Positions 46,351 to 54,959 of a stretch of DNA of 64,000 nt are shown here, in pieces; positions within the stretch are counted from its first letter, which is position 1, and every line of letters begins with the position of its first letter. The notes below the pieces were generated by a model. That model did not search any database. It saw nothing but the letters and a program-made list of their open reading frames with translations, and was not told the DNA's origin. Source of the stretch: Halodurantibacterium flavum. Its GTDB lineage: Bacteria > Pseudomonadota > Alphaproteobacteria > Rhodobacterales > Rhodobacteraceae. The position numbers were made by a program, and so were the translations under genes. The stretch spans positions 14,511-78,510 of the forward strand of contig NZ_JBHUGH010000036.1 of the NCBI RefSeq assembly GCF_042681825.1. Reading direction: 5' to 3'.

Positions 46351-49307
46351 CCCAAGGCCTCGTCGCAGCGCGCGCAGGTGGCCGGGTGGGCGTGGCTGCC
46401 CACATCCGGCAGGATCTTCCAGCAGCGCTGGCATTTTTCACCCTCGGCGGGTTCGAACACCACGCCGACGCCAGGCACCTCGGGCAGGCGGAAGGCCTCT
46501 GACGGGATCGGGTCGCCGGTCACCACGATATCCGAGGTGATGCAGATATCGGCGAAATCGAGCCCGCGGAGCGCGGCCAGCGCGGCCTCATCCCCGACAT
46601 GCACGACGGGCGCGGCCTCCAGGCTCGCGCCGATGGCCTTGGCGGTGCGCTGCACCTCGAGCGCTGCCGTCACGGCCCGCCGCACCTGCCGCACGGCCGC
46701 CCATTTCTGCGCCAGCGGTTCATCCAGCCAGTCGGCGGGGGTCAGCGGCATGTCCTCCAGATGCACCGACCCTTCGTCCCACGGAAAACGCGACAGCCAC
46801 ACATCCTCGGCGGTGAAGACAAGGATCGGCGCGAGCCAGGTCGTCAGCCGGTGGAACAGAAGGTCAAGCACCGTCCGCGCGCTGCGGCGACGCAGACTGT
46901 CGGGTGCATCGCAGTACAGCGCGTCCTTGCGGATGTCGAAATAGAAGGACGACAGATCGGCGGTGCAGAAGTTGAAGAGCTTCTGGAACACACCCTGGAA
47001 GTCATAGGCGGCATAGCCCCGCCGCACCTCGGTATCCAGTTCCGCCAACCGGTGCAGGACCCAGCGCTCCAGTTCCGGCATCTCGGTGGGCGCGACGGCC
47101 TCGGACGCGTCCCAGCCCTTGAGGTTGCCCAGGAGGAAGCGCATCGTGTTGCGCAGCCGGCGATAGCTGTCGGCGACGCCCTTCAGGATCTCCTTCCCGA
47201 TGCGCAGGTCGACGGTATAGTCCGACTGCGCCACCCAGAGCCGCAGGATGTCGGCGCCATATTCCTTGACGACCTGTTCCGGCGCGATGGTGTTGCCGAG
47301 CGACTTGGACATCTTCATGCCCTTTTCGTCCAGCGTGAAGCCGTGGGTCAGCACACCCCGATAGGGCGCCCGCCCCTTGGTCCCGCAGGCCTGCAGCATC
47401 GAGGAATGGAACCATCCGCGATGCTGGTCGGTGCCCTCAAGGTAAAGGTCGGCGATACCGTCGGCGCTGCCATCCTCCCGGTCGCGCAGCACGAAGGCAT
47501 GGGTCGATCCGCTGTCGAACCAGACGTCGAGGATGTCGAATACCTGATCGTAGGCCTCGGGGTCGTGCAGCCCGCCCAGAAAGCGCTCCTTGGCCCCCGC
47601 GACATACCAGCAATCGGCGCCCTCGGCCTCGAACGCATCGCGGATGCGGGCATTCACGGCCGGATCGCGCAGCAGGAAATCCGGGTCGGTGGGCTTGGCG
47701 CCGCGTTTGACGAAGCAGGTCAGCGGCACGCCCCACGCCCGCTGCCGCGACAGGACCCAGTCGGGCCGTGCCTCGATCATCGAATAAAGCCGGTTGCGCC
47801 CGGTCCTGGGCGTCCAGGTCACAAGCTGGTCGATCGAGGTCAGCGCGCGTTGCCGGATCGTGGTGCCATAATCGTCCTGCCCGTCGCCCACGGGCCGGTC
47901 GATCGCCACGAACCATTGCGGCGTGTTGCGATAGATCAGCGGCGCCTTGGACCGCCAGCTATGCGGGTAGGAATGCTTGATCTTGCCCTTGGCAAAGAGC
48001 GCCCCCGCCCTGTGCAGGGCCTTGATGACGCTGACATTGGCAGGACCTTCCTTGCCCTCGGGCGTGATGATCTGCTGGCCACCGAAGAGCGGCAGGTCGG
48101 CGCGATAGCTGCCATCCTCCATCACGTTCCAGGTCATGGGCAGGTTGTATTTCAGCCCGATCTGATAGTCGTCATCGCCGTGGCTTGGCGCGGTATGGAC
48201 AAAGCCCGTGCCGGCATCGTCGGTGACATGATCGCCCGGCAGCATGGGGACGCCGAAATCCCATTCACCGTTGGCGCCATCGAGGTTCCGGAACGGGTGC
48301 GCGAGGGTGAGCCCGGCAAGTTCGTTTGCCTCTACCTGCCGGAGCCGCGTGTAATCCACCACCCGGGCGGATTTGAAGATCGTCTCGGCGAGATTGTCCG
48401 CGATGACCAGACGCTCACTCGGGCGGGCGGTGCTGTTTTCCCCGACCGATCCGACCTCATAAAGGCCATAGGCGATTTCGGGGTTGAAGCAGACGGCGCG
48501 GTTCTGCGGAATGGTCCAGGGGGTCGTGGTCCAGATGACGACGCTCACACCCTTCAGCTCTTCCTGAATGCGCGCCCACTCTGGCGTCATTGTGCCGGGA
48601 TCTTCTGACGAAACCAGCGGTGGCATCCAGTTGCTGCCTTGGACAAGAAACCGCACCGAGATCGTATGGCTGGTGTGGTCGTGATATTCCACCTCGGCCT
48701 CGGCCAGCGCGGTCTTTTCCACCGGCGACCACATCACGGGCTTCGATCCCTGATAGAGCGTGCCGTTCATGAGGAACTTCATGAACTCTTCCGCGATCAC
48801 CGCCTCGGCGTGATAATCCATCGTGACATAGGGCTTTTCCCACTTGCCCGTCACGCCCAGACGCTTGAACTCCTCGCGCTGGATGTCGATCCAGCCTTCG
48901 GCGAACTTGCGGCATTCCTGCCGGAAGTCGACCACGTCGACCTCATCCTTGTTAAGACCGCGGGTGCGATACTGTTCCTCGATCTTCCATTCGATCGGCA
49001 GGCCGTGGCAGTCCCAGCCGGGAACATAGCGCGCATCGCGGCCCATCATCTGCTGGCTGCGGACCACCATGTCCTTGAGGATCTTGTTCAGCGCGTGGCC
49101 GATATGCAGGTGCCCGTTCGCATAGGGGGGGCCGTCATGCAGGGTAAAGGGGGCGCGGCCCTCCTTTTCGCGCAGGCGGTCGTAGACGCCGATCCGTTCC
49201 CAGCGCGCCAGCCATTCGGGTTCACGCTGGGGCAGGCCCGCGCGCATCGGGAACTCGGTTTCGGGCAGGAAGATCGTGTCTTTGTAGTCGGGCGTGTCGG
49301 CGCACAT
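46347..49307 (-). CDS. ileS: Isoleucyl-tRNA synthetase
   Basis: A 986-residue class I synthetase. HIGH site at residues 68-71 (LHIGHALNK), a large CP1 editing domain, KMSKS at 665-669 (GMKMSKSLGNTIAP) and a C-terminal zinc site with CQRCWKILPDVGSHA then CARCDEALG. The gene is preceded by a 135-nt leader with a short isoleucine-rich open frame (49392-49442) and stable hairpins, suggesting attenuation control by charged tRNA-Ile. The start ATG 49307 has AAGGA 9 nt upstream (49321-49317), which may pair with CCTTC at 49345-49341. Confidence 0.97.
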   Translation of the reverse strand: MCADTPDYKDTIFLPETEFPMRAGLPQREPEWLARWERIGVYDRLREKEGRAPFTLHDGPPYANGHLHIGHALNKILKDMVVRSQQMMGRDARYVPGWDCHGLPIEWKIEEQYRTRGLNKDEVDVVDFRQECRKFAEGWIDIQREEFKRLGVTGKWEKPYVTMDYHAEAVIAEEFMKFLMNGTLYQGSKPVMWSPVEKTALAEAEVEYHDHTSHTISVRFLVQGSNWMPPLVSSEDPGTMTPEWARIQEELKGVSVVIWTTTPWTIPQNRAVCFNPEIAYGLYEVGSVGENSTARPSERLVIADNLAETIFKSARVVDYTRLRQVEANELAGLTLAHPFRNLDGANGEWDFGVPMLPGDHVTDDAGTGFVHTAPSHGDDDYQIGLKYNLPMTWNVMEDGSYRADLPLFGGQQIITPEGKEGPANVSVIKALHRAGALFAKGKIKHSYPHSWRSKAPLIYRNTPQWFVAIDRPVGDGQDDYGTTIRQRALTSIDQLVTWTPRTGRNRLYSMIEARPDWVLSRQRAWGVPLTCFVKRGAKPTDPDFLLRDPAVNARIRDAFEAEGADCWYVAGAKERFLGGLHDPEAYDQVFDILDVWFDSGSTHAFVLRDREDGSADGIADLYLEGTDQHRGWFHSSMLQACGTKGRAPYRGVLTHGFTLDEKGMKMSKSLGNTIAPEQVVKEYGADILRLWVAQSDYTVDLRIGKEILKGVADSYRRLRNTMRFLLGNLKGWDASEAVAPTEMPELERWVLHRLAELDTEVRRGYAAYDFQGVFQKLFNFCTADLSSFYFDIRKDALYCDAPDSLRRRSARTVLDLLFHRLTTWLAPILVFTAEDVWLSRFPWDEGSVHLEDMPLTPADWLDEPLAQKWAAVRQVRRAVTAALEVQRTAKAIGASLEAAPVVHVGDEAALAALRGLDFADICITSDIVVTGDPIPSEAFRLPEVPGVGVVFEPAEGEKCQRCWKILPDVGSHAHPATCARCDEALG

Positions 49308-49373
49308 CGGATGCGGTCCTTCGGATGTCGGTCATGCAGGGAAGGGGCGGCGCGAAAGGCTCAGGCGCCTTGT

Positions 49374-49434
49374 CCCGGCGACTGAAAGCGTTCAGATCGC
49401 CGGGCCGGTAATTCGGATGATGATGCCGAACCGG
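49374..49434 (-). promoter_or_regulatory. Candidate attenuator hairpins in the ileS leader
   Basis: On the minus strand, hairpin 1 pairs CCGG+TTCGG (49434-49426) with CCGAA (49416-49412) and CCGG (49408-49405); the Ile codons fill its loop and 3' arm. Hairpin 2 pairs CCCGGCGA (49404-49397) with TCGCCGGG (49381-49374) and CTGAA (49395-49391) with TTCAG (49386-49382), 13 pairs with one bulged base, and it covers the leader stop codon. A ribosome at the stop would block hairpin 2; one stalled at the Ile codons would open hairpin 1 and leave 2 intact. A third weaker hairpin (GGCGC 49369-49365 with GCGCC 49353-49349) follows. No U-run terminator is seen. Confidence 0.65.
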
Positions 49435-49442
49435 AAAGCCAT
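49392..49442 (-). CDS. ileS leader peptide, 16 residues with five isoleucines
   Basis: The open frame ATG to TGA reads MAFRFGIIIRITGPAI: isoleucine at positions 7, 8, 9, 11 and 16. No Shine-Dalgarno site precedes the ATG. However, the promoter at 49449-49477 places +1 on its A, so it would be read as a leaderless message, as known for trpL in alphaproteobacteria. The peptide lies 84 nt upstream of ileS and its stop is inside a 13-bp hairpin. Together these are the marks of a ribosome-sensing attenuator for isoleucine or Ile-tRNA supply. Not experimentally known to me. Confidence 0.65.
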   Translation of the reverse strand: MAFRFGIIIRITGPAI

Positions 49443-49448
49443 GCGCGG

Positions 49449-49477
49449 CTTATACTGCGCCCCGCGCAGGGCCACAA
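49449..49477 (-). promoter_or_regulatory. Predicted promoter of ileS
   Basis: Minus-strand TTGTGG (49477-49472), exactly 17 nt, then TATAAG (49454-49449). The -10 matches five of six consensus bases. The predicted start, 7 nt after the -10, is 49442. The spacer contains the palindrome CTGCGC-CCC-GCGCAG (49455-49469 on the plus strand), which lies just after the pcs stop and could be an operator or a pcs terminator. Confidence 0.55.
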
Positions 49478-49497
49478 TATGCCCCGTCAGGATGTGG

Positions 49498-50211
49498 TCA
49501 GCCGCCAATCCGGGGGCTTGTGCGCCGCGGCGGGATGACCTGCTGCGCGATACCGGCAAAGATCAGATAGACCGAGGTCACGATCAGCCCCCAATGCGCC
49601 CAGCTTTGGGGGTGAAAGTTCACCCAGGCCGCCCAGCCCGCAAAGACCGTCCAGGCCACTGCCATCGGCATCGTGACCGACCGCCACCGCTTGGTCCGCA
49701 TCGGATGCACGAACTTGAGCGGCATGAGCATCGCCACCGCCAGGACGACCACGATCACCAGTGTCACAAGGAAATCGGGCCGCAGTGCAAAGATCACCAC
49801 CGCGACCATGTTCCAGCAGGCCGGAAAGCCGGAAAAGGAATTGTCGCGCGTCTTCATCCGGGTATCGGCGAAATAGAGCGCGCTGGTAAAGGTGATGACG
49901 ATGATGACGATCCAGCCCGGCCAGCCCGGCAAAAGCCCAGACTTGAAGAGCGCATAGGCAGGAATGAACACATAGGTCAGGTAGTCGATCACCAGATCGA
50001 GCAGCACCCCGTCGACGATCGGCGCGTTCTTTTTCACGTCGTAGCGGCGCGCCAGCGGGCCGTCGATGCCGTCGACGATAAAGGCCACCACAAGCCAGAG
50101 GAACATCAGGGCCCAGTTGCGTTCGACCGCCGCCAGCATGGCAAGCATGGCGAAAACCGCACCGCTGGCGGTAAGGGCGTGGACTAGATAGGCTTGGGTC
50201 GCTTTCGTCAT
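49498..50211 (-). CDS. pcs: Phosphatidylcholine synthase
   Basis: A 237-residue integral membrane CDP-alcohol phosphatidyltransferase that joins choline to CDP-diacylglycerol in one step. The family catalytic motif is DGIDGPLARRYDVKK followed by VDGVLLDLVIDYLTYVF, which has the required D(x)2DG(x)2AR(x)nG-like and D(x)3D spacing with an alanine-proline replacing the usual glycine. Six to eight membrane helices are apparent. PC synthase of this type is found in alphaproteobacteria and some pathogens and needs external choline. It lies 48 nt after xerC. Confidence 0.9.
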   Translation of the reverse strand: MTKATQAYLVHALTASGAVFAMLAMLAAVERNWALMFLWLVVAFIVDGIDGPLARRYDVKKNAPIVDGVLLDLVIDYLTYVFIPAYALFKSGLLPGWPGWIVIIVITFTSALYFADTRMKTRDNSFSGFPACWNMVAVVIFALRPDFLVTLVIVVVLAVAMLMPLKFVHPMRTKRWRSVTMPMAVAWTVFAGWAAWVNFHPQSWAHWGLIVTSVYLIFAGIAQQVIPPRRTSPRIGG

Positions 50212-50259
50212 GCCATCGTCATGTCTGAATTGGGTCGTTTTCGCAACCCGTCCGTGCCG

Positions 50260-51183
50260 TCACGCATGGGGGTGGGTGCGGTCATAGACTTCGAGCAGGC
50301 GGGCGGTGTCCACACCGGTGTAGATCTGTGTCGTGGAAAGCGACGCGTGCCCCAGAAGTTCCTGAATGGCCCGCAGGTCGCCCCCTGCCGACAGAAGATG
50401 CGTCGCAAACGAATGGCGCAGGGCATGGGGCGTCGCCGTCCGGGGCAGGCCCAGCTGCATCCGCGCCCGCTCCATCGCCTTGGCGATCAGACGGGGATTG
50501 AGCGCCTTGCCCCGCGCCCCGCGAAAGAGCGGCCCCTCCGCCGTCAGGTCCATCGGGCAAAGGCGCGCATAGGCGGCAACGGCCTCTCGCGCGGCGGAAA
50601 GCACGGGGACGAGGCGTTCGCGCCCGCCCTTGCCGCGCACGCGCAGAACTTCGGGCAGGGGGTGGTCAGAGCCCCGCAGCGCCAGCGCCTCGGAGATCCG
50701 CAGGCCGCAGCCGTAAAGCAGCGTCACCACGGCCACGTCCCGCGCGGCGATCCACGGGGTTTCATGCTGGTGCCCCACGACCGAGAGAACCTCGCGCGCG
50801 GCATCCTCGGCCAGTGGGCGGGGCAGGGGGGTGCGGAACCGCGGATTGCGCGCGGACAGGACGACCGTAGGGTCGAAGCCCTCACGCTCTGCCAGCCAGC
50901 GCCAGAAGGATTTCACCGAGGAAAGTTCCCGCGCCAGCGACCGCGCCGAGATGCCGCGCCCCCGTTCATGCGCCATCCAGGCCCGCAGGTCGGTCGCCGT
51001 GATCGCGGCCAGCCGGCGCGGCACCGGCGATTCGCCCCAATGCCGCGCAAGGAAGGCGAGGAAGCCCGCCACATCGGCACCGTACGCCGTTATGGTGCTT
51101 TTCGACGCCCCGTCCAGCGCCCGTAGCCCCGCCTGCCAGTCCTGCAGGCGGTCGCGTATCAGGGGCGGCAGATCAAGGCTCAT
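50260..51183 (-). CDS. xerC: Tyrosine recombinase XerC
   Basis: A 307-residue site-specific recombinase that resolves chromosome dimers at dif with XerD. The SAM-like N-terminal domain covers about 1-95. Catalytic set: Arg in YGCGLRISEALAL, Lys in VRGKGGRERLVP, HALRHSFATHLL, LGHASLSTTQIYT with the nucleophilic Tyr. Length and context (after DUF484, as in many proteobacteria) support the housekeeping enzyme, not a phage or integron integrase. Overlaps the DUF484 stop by 4 nt. Confidence 0.94.
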   Translation of the reverse strand: MSLDLPPLIRDRLQDWQAGLRALDGASKSTITAYGADVAGFLAFLARHWGESPVPRRLAAITATDLRAWMAHERGRGISARSLARELSSVKSFWRWLAEREGFDPTVVLSARNPRFRTPLPRPLAEDAAREVLSVVGHQHETPWIAARDVAVVTLLYGCGLRISEALALRGSDHPLPEVLRVRGKGGRERLVPVLSAAREAVAAYARLCPMDLTAEGPLFRGARGKALNPRLIAKAMERARMQLGLPRTATPHALRHSFATHLLSAGGDLRAIQELLGHASLSTTQIYTGVDTARLLEVYDRTHPHA

Positions 51184-51890
51184 CCCAGCCAGCGGCCAAG
51201 TGCGCGTTCAAAGACGCCGGCAAAGAAGGTGAGGAGCTCGGTCCCCTGGCTCGGCTTGAAAAGCCTGGGGTCCTCGGACCCCATGACCAGAAGGCCGGGC
51301 AGGCGCCCCTCGCCGAGATCGAGCTTCATCAGCGCTTCGGACCGGATGTCGCTGTCGGTTTCGCCATAGACCATTTCGGGGGAAAACCCGCCTTGGCGGA
51401 GCGTCACCGTTCGCGCGGGCACGTTGCGCCCGCCGGTGATGTAGAAGTTCACGAAGCCCGGTTCGGCGGTGCAGAGCACATCGCCCAGCCGCCGCAGGAC
51501 CGGATCATCGGGACCAGGGCGCGGCCGTTCGAGGACCAGCCGCACCTGATCCACCCGCAGGATATCCGCGACTTCAGTGCTGAGGTTGCCAAGGAAGGCC
51601 TCGAACCCCGACGGGTCGAGCATCCGCAGGATCGCCCGGTGGATCTGGTTCGTGCCCGCCAGATTGTCATAGGCCGCCGCGATGACCGACCGGTGGGTGT
51701 CTTCCAGCCGGTCGAGCCGTTCTTCCAGCCGTTGCATCGCGATGCCGCGCAGGTCAACGATATTGCTGCCCATACCGCGTTCATTCGCCGAGATGAGCGC
51801 CCGCATCACATCGGGATCGTCCAGAACTGCATCGGGCCGGGCCAGGATGCGGTTCCTCAGGTCGTCGTTCAGGGCTGCGCCATCTGCCAT
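51180..51890 (-). CDS. DUF484 family protein (GAF-like)
   Basis: A 236-residue cytoplasmic protein of the DUF484 family, which has a GAF-like fold. Visible blocks: LRNRILARPDAVLDDPDVMRAL at the start, then IVDLRGIAMQRLEERLDRL, and a C-terminal GLLVMGSEDPRLFKPSQGTEL typical of the family. Always next to xerC in many proteobacteria, but no role has been established. Start ATG 51890; the transaldolase gene ends 43 nt upstream. Confidence 0.9.
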   Translation of the reverse strand: MADGAALNDDLRNRILARPDAVLDDPDVMRALISANERGMGSNIVDLRGIAMQRLEERLDRLEDTHRSVIAAAYDNLAGTNQIHRAILRMLDPSGFEAFLGNLSTEVADILRVDQVRLVLERPRPGPDDPVLRRLGDVLCTAEPGFVNFYITGGRNVPARTVTLRQGGFSPEMVYGETDSDIRSEALMKLDLGEGRLPGLLVMGSEDPRLFKPSQGTELLTFFAGVFERALGRWLG

Positions 51891-51933
51891 CTGTCTGCTC
51901 GTTTTTTTTGTTCGGCTGCGCTGCGAGCCGGGT

Positions 51934-52587
51934 TCAGAGGATCTTTTGCCCCGTCTTCGCCCAGTCCTTCATGAAGGTCTCAAGCCCCGCATCCGTCAGC
52001 GGATGATAGGCGAGCTTGCGGATCACCTCGGGCGGGGCGGTCATGACATCGGCGCCGATACGCGCGACCTCGGTCACATGGGCTATGGTGCGGATCGACG
52101 CGGCAAGGATCTGCGTCTCGAACCCGTAATTGTCATAGATCGTGCGGATATCGGCGATCAGTTCGGTCCCGTCGAGGTTGATGTCATCCAGACGCCCGAT
52201 GAAGGGCGAGATGAACGTCGCGCCCGCCTTGGCCGCCAGAAGCGCCTGATTGGCGGAAAAGCACAGCGTGACGTTGACCATATGGCCTTCGTCCGACAGC
52301 ACCTTGCAGGCCCGCAGCCCGTCCCAGGTCAGCGGCAGCTTGACGGTGATGTTCGGCGCGATCTGCGCCAGCTTGCGCCCCTCGGCGATCATGTCATCGG
52401 ACTGGAGCGCCACGACCTCGGCCGAGATGGGGCCGGGGACGATGTCACAGATCTCCTTGGTTACCTCAAGGATATTGCGTCCCGACTTGAGGATCAGCGA
52501 AGGGTTGGTCGTCACCCCGTCGACCATGCCGAGGTCGTAGAGTTCCTGGATGGCCGCCACATCCGCGGTATCGACGAAGAATTTCAT
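51934..52587 (-). CDS. fsa: Transaldolase / fructose-6-phosphate aldolase family
   Basis: A 217-residue small transaldolase (TalC/FSA subfamily). It begins MKFFVDTADVAAIQEL, has DGVTTNPSLILKSG, the Schiff-base lysine in ITVKLPLTWDGL, the NVTLCFSANQALLAAKAGA block and SPFIGRLDDI. Sequence alone does not separate transaldolase from fructose-6-phosphate aldolase; alphaproteobacterial members are usually transaldolases of the pentose phosphate pathway. First gene of the minus-strand series fsa-DUF484-xerC-pcs, divergent from priA. Confidence 0.92.
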   Translation of the reverse strand: MKFFVDTADVAAIQELYDLGMVDGVTTNPSLILKSGRNILEVTKEICDIVPGPISAEVVALQSDDMIAEGRKLAQIAPNITVKLPLTWDGLRACKVLSDEGHMVNVTLCFSANQALLAAKAGATFISPFIGRLDDINLDGTELIADIRTIYDNYGFETQILAASIRTIAHVTEVARIGADVMTAPPEVIRKLAYHPLTDAGLETFMKDWAKTGQKIL

Positions 52588-52701
52588 GAAAGCTCTTCCC
52601 TGGGTTTGCGCTGGACCCGAGTATTAACCGATTGCGTGCGCGGTATGAAGCCTCGATTGCTGCGGTTGTGCAGGATGCAGAGCCGTGTCTACCTATGCGC
52701 C

Positions 52702-54894
52702 ATGAATGACGCCGAATTCCCCGAGGGCGCCCGCGTCGGCGTCCTGACCACCCAGCCGCTGGGCAAGGTGCTCGACTATCTCGCGCCCCCGGGCGGGTGC
52801 GGGACCGGTGACTTTGTCGAGGTTCCGCTCGGGCCGCGCCGGGTTCAGGGCGTGGTCTGGGGCCCGGGGGCGGGCGATTTCGACGCCGCCCGCCTGCGCC
52901 ATGTGTCCCGGGTTCTGGATGCGGCGCCGATGCGGGATGAACTGCGGCAGTTTCTGCAACGCGCCGCCGATTACACCCTGACGCCGCTGCCGCAGATGTT
53001 GCGCCTCGCGCTGCGCGCGCCGGGCCTGGGCGATCCGCCGGCATTGCGGCGCGTCTACCGGCTGGGCGAGGGCACTCCCGCCCGGCTGACCGATGCGCGC
53101 AGCCGGGTTCTGGCGGTGATGGAGGAGTTCGGCGGCCTTGCCTTTACCTTGTCAGAGCTGGCCGAGGCCGCAGGGGTGACGCCCCCCGTCATCCACGGGC
53201 TGGCCAAGTCCGGCGCCCTGCGCGAGGAAGAGGCGCCGCGCGACCTGCCCTATCCGCCGCTGTCGCCCGACCTGCCGGGCAAGCCGCTGGCCGACGATCA
53301 GGCCGCGGCTGCCGCATCCCTGTGCGCGGCGCTGCGGGGCGGCAGCTATGGCACGACGCTTCTGAAGGGGGTGACGGGGTCGGGCAAGACCGAGGTCTAT
53401 CTGGAGGCGGTGGCGGAATGTCTGCGGCAGGGGCGTCAGGCGCTGGTGCTCTTGCCCGAAATCGCGCTGACCGCCGAGTTCCTCTCGCGGGTCGAGGTCC
53501 GGTTCGGCGCGCGCCCGGCCGAATGGCATTCCGGCATCACGATGACCGAGCGGCGGCGGCTCTGGCGAATGGTGGGCGCGGGCGGGGCGCAGTTCGTGGT
53601 GGGGGCGCGGTCGGCCCTGTTCCTGCCGTTCCGTGATCTTGGCCTCATCGTCGTCGATGAAGAACATGACACCTCGTACAAGCAGGAAGACGGCGTCTGC
53701 TACAACGCGCGGGACATGGCGGTGTTGCGTGCCTCGCTTTGCGGGGCGCAGGTGATCCTCGCGTCGGCGACGCCGAGCCTCGAAAGCTGGGTGAATGGCG
53801 AGACGGGCAAATATGCGCGCCTGACCCTCTCATCCCGGTTCGGCACATCCGACCTGCCGGAGATGCGCGCGATCGACCTGCGCGATGCCGGGCTGCCCGG
53901 GGATCGCTGGATTTCCGGCGCCCTGGCCGAGGCCGCCCGCCAGACCGTCGCGCGCGGGGAACAGGTGCTCTTTTTCCTCAACCGGCGGGGCTATGCGCCC
54001 GTCACGATCTGCCGCGCCTGCGGGCATCAGGTCGGCTGCGACGATTGCGATGCGCGCATGGTCGAGCACAGGTTCCAGAAGCGCCTGATGTGCCACCAAT
54101 GCGGCGCGACCAAGCCCTTGCCGTCGGTTTGCCCCTCTTGCGGTGTCGAAGGCCGGCTTGCCGCCGTGGGTCCGGGGGTGGAGCGTCTGGCCGAAGAGAC
54201 GGCGTCGCTTTTCCCTGATGCGCGGGTCGCCGTGCTGTCATCGGATCTCTTCGGATCGGCCCGGGCACTCAAGGCGCAGATCGAGGCGATTGCCGGGGGC
54301 GAGGCCGATATCATCATCGGCACGCAGCTTGTGGCCAAGGGGCACAACTTTCCGCTGCTCACACTGGTGGGGGTGATCGACGCCGACCTGGGGTTGCAGG
54401 GATCGGATATGCGCGCGGCGGAACGGACGTTCCAGCTGATGCGGCAGGTGGCGGGGCGGGCAGGGCGCGCCGAACGCAAGGGTCTGGCGCTGCTGCAGAC
54501 CTGCCAGCCGGAACATCCGGTGATCCGGGCGATCCTTGGCGGCGACGAAGAGGAATTCTGGCGGGCCGAGGCCGAAGAGCGGCGGCAGGCCGGCGCGCCG
54601 CCCTTTGGCCGGATGGCGGGGATCATCCTCTCTTCGCCGGATGTGCAGGAGGTGTTCGATTTCGGTCTTGCGCTCGCACGGGCTGACGGGCCGCTTCGGG
54701 CCGTGGGGGCGCAGCTTTTCGGTCCGGCACCGGCGCCGATCGCGCGGGTGCGCGGGCGCCACAGGGTGCGGCTTCTGGTCAAGGCGGATCGCGCCGTGCC
54801 CCTCCAGGCGGCGATTGCCCGCTGGCTGGCGCAGGTGCGACAGCCCGCGAACCTGCGGCTCATGGTGGATATCGACCCGCAAAGCTTTCTCTGA
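52702..54894 (+). CDS. priA: Primosomal replication-restart helicase PriA
   Basis: A 730-residue superfamily 2 helicase (from ATG 52702, MNDAEFPEGARVGVLTT). Longer starts at ATG 52675 or 52645 are possible because no site has a good ribosome-binding sequence. Motifs: Walker A LLKGVTGSGKTEVYLEA, DEEHDTSYKQED, ASATPSLESW; eight zinc-binding cysteines in CRACGHQVGCDDCDAR, CHQCGATK and CPSCG; helicase motifs IIIGTQLVAKGHNFP and QVAGRAGRAERKG. It reloads the replisome at stalled forks. A hairpin follows at 54907-54945. Confidence 0.95.
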   Translation: MNDAEFPEGARVGVLTTQPLGKVLDYLAPPGGCGTGDFVEVPLGPRRVQGVVWGPGAGDFDAARLRHVSRVLDAAPMRDELRQFLQRAADYTLTPLPQMLRLALRAPGLGDPPALRRVYRLGEGTPARLTDARSRVLAVMEEFGGLAFTLSELAEAAGVTPPVIHGLAKSGALREEEAPRDLPYPPLSPDLPGKPLADDQAAAAASLCAALRGGSYGTTLLKGVTGSGKTEVYLEAVAECLRQGRQALVLLPEIALTAEFLSRVEVRFGARPAEWHSGITMTERRRLWRMVGAGGAQFVVGARSALFLPFRDLGLIVVDEEHDTSYKQEDGVCYNARDMAVLRASLCGAQVILASATPSLESWVNGETGKYARLTLSSRFGTSDLPEMRAIDLRDAGLPGDRWISGALAEAARQTVARGEQVLFFLNRRGYAPVTICRACGHQVGCDDCDARMVEHRFQKRLMCHQCGATKPLPSVCPSCGVEGRLAAVGPGVERLAEETASLFPDARVAVLSSDLFGSARALKAQIEAIAGGEADIIIGTQLVAKGHNFPLLTLVGVIDADLGLQGSDMRAAERTFQLMRQVAGRAGRAERKGLALLQTCQPEHPVIRAILGGDEEEFWRAEAEERRQAGAPPFGRMAGIILSSPDVQEVFDFGLALARADGPLRAVGAQLFGPAPAPIARVRGRHRVRLLVKADRAVPLQAAIARWLAQVRQPANLRLMVDIDPQSFL

Positions 54895-54906
54895 TCCTGC
54901 CGCTCT

Positions 54907-54945
54907 CTTGCGCCTGCCGCGCCGCCGGGGCAGGTTGCGCGCAAG
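54907..54945 (+). terminator. Imperfect hairpin between priA and the MFS gene
   Basis: CTTGCG (54907-54912) pairs with CGCAAG (54940-54945) and CCTGCC (54913-54918) with GGCAGG (54929-54934), leaving a 5-nt bulge on the 3' side. There is no T tract. It fills the 65-bp gap after priA and may reduce read-through. Confidence 0.4.
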
Positions 54946-54959
54946 GGGACGGGGGGATC

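Noticed and set aside
49308..49442. T-box riboswitch in the ileS leader
   Set aside because: No T-box consensus sequence or specifier-loop architecture is seen, and T-boxes are not expected in alphaproteobacteria; the leader-peptide model fits better.
50260..51183. Tyrosine recombinase as a mark of a mobile element
   Set aside because: It matches chromosomal XerC in length, motifs and its DUF484 neighbour; no attachment repeats or cargo genes are present.
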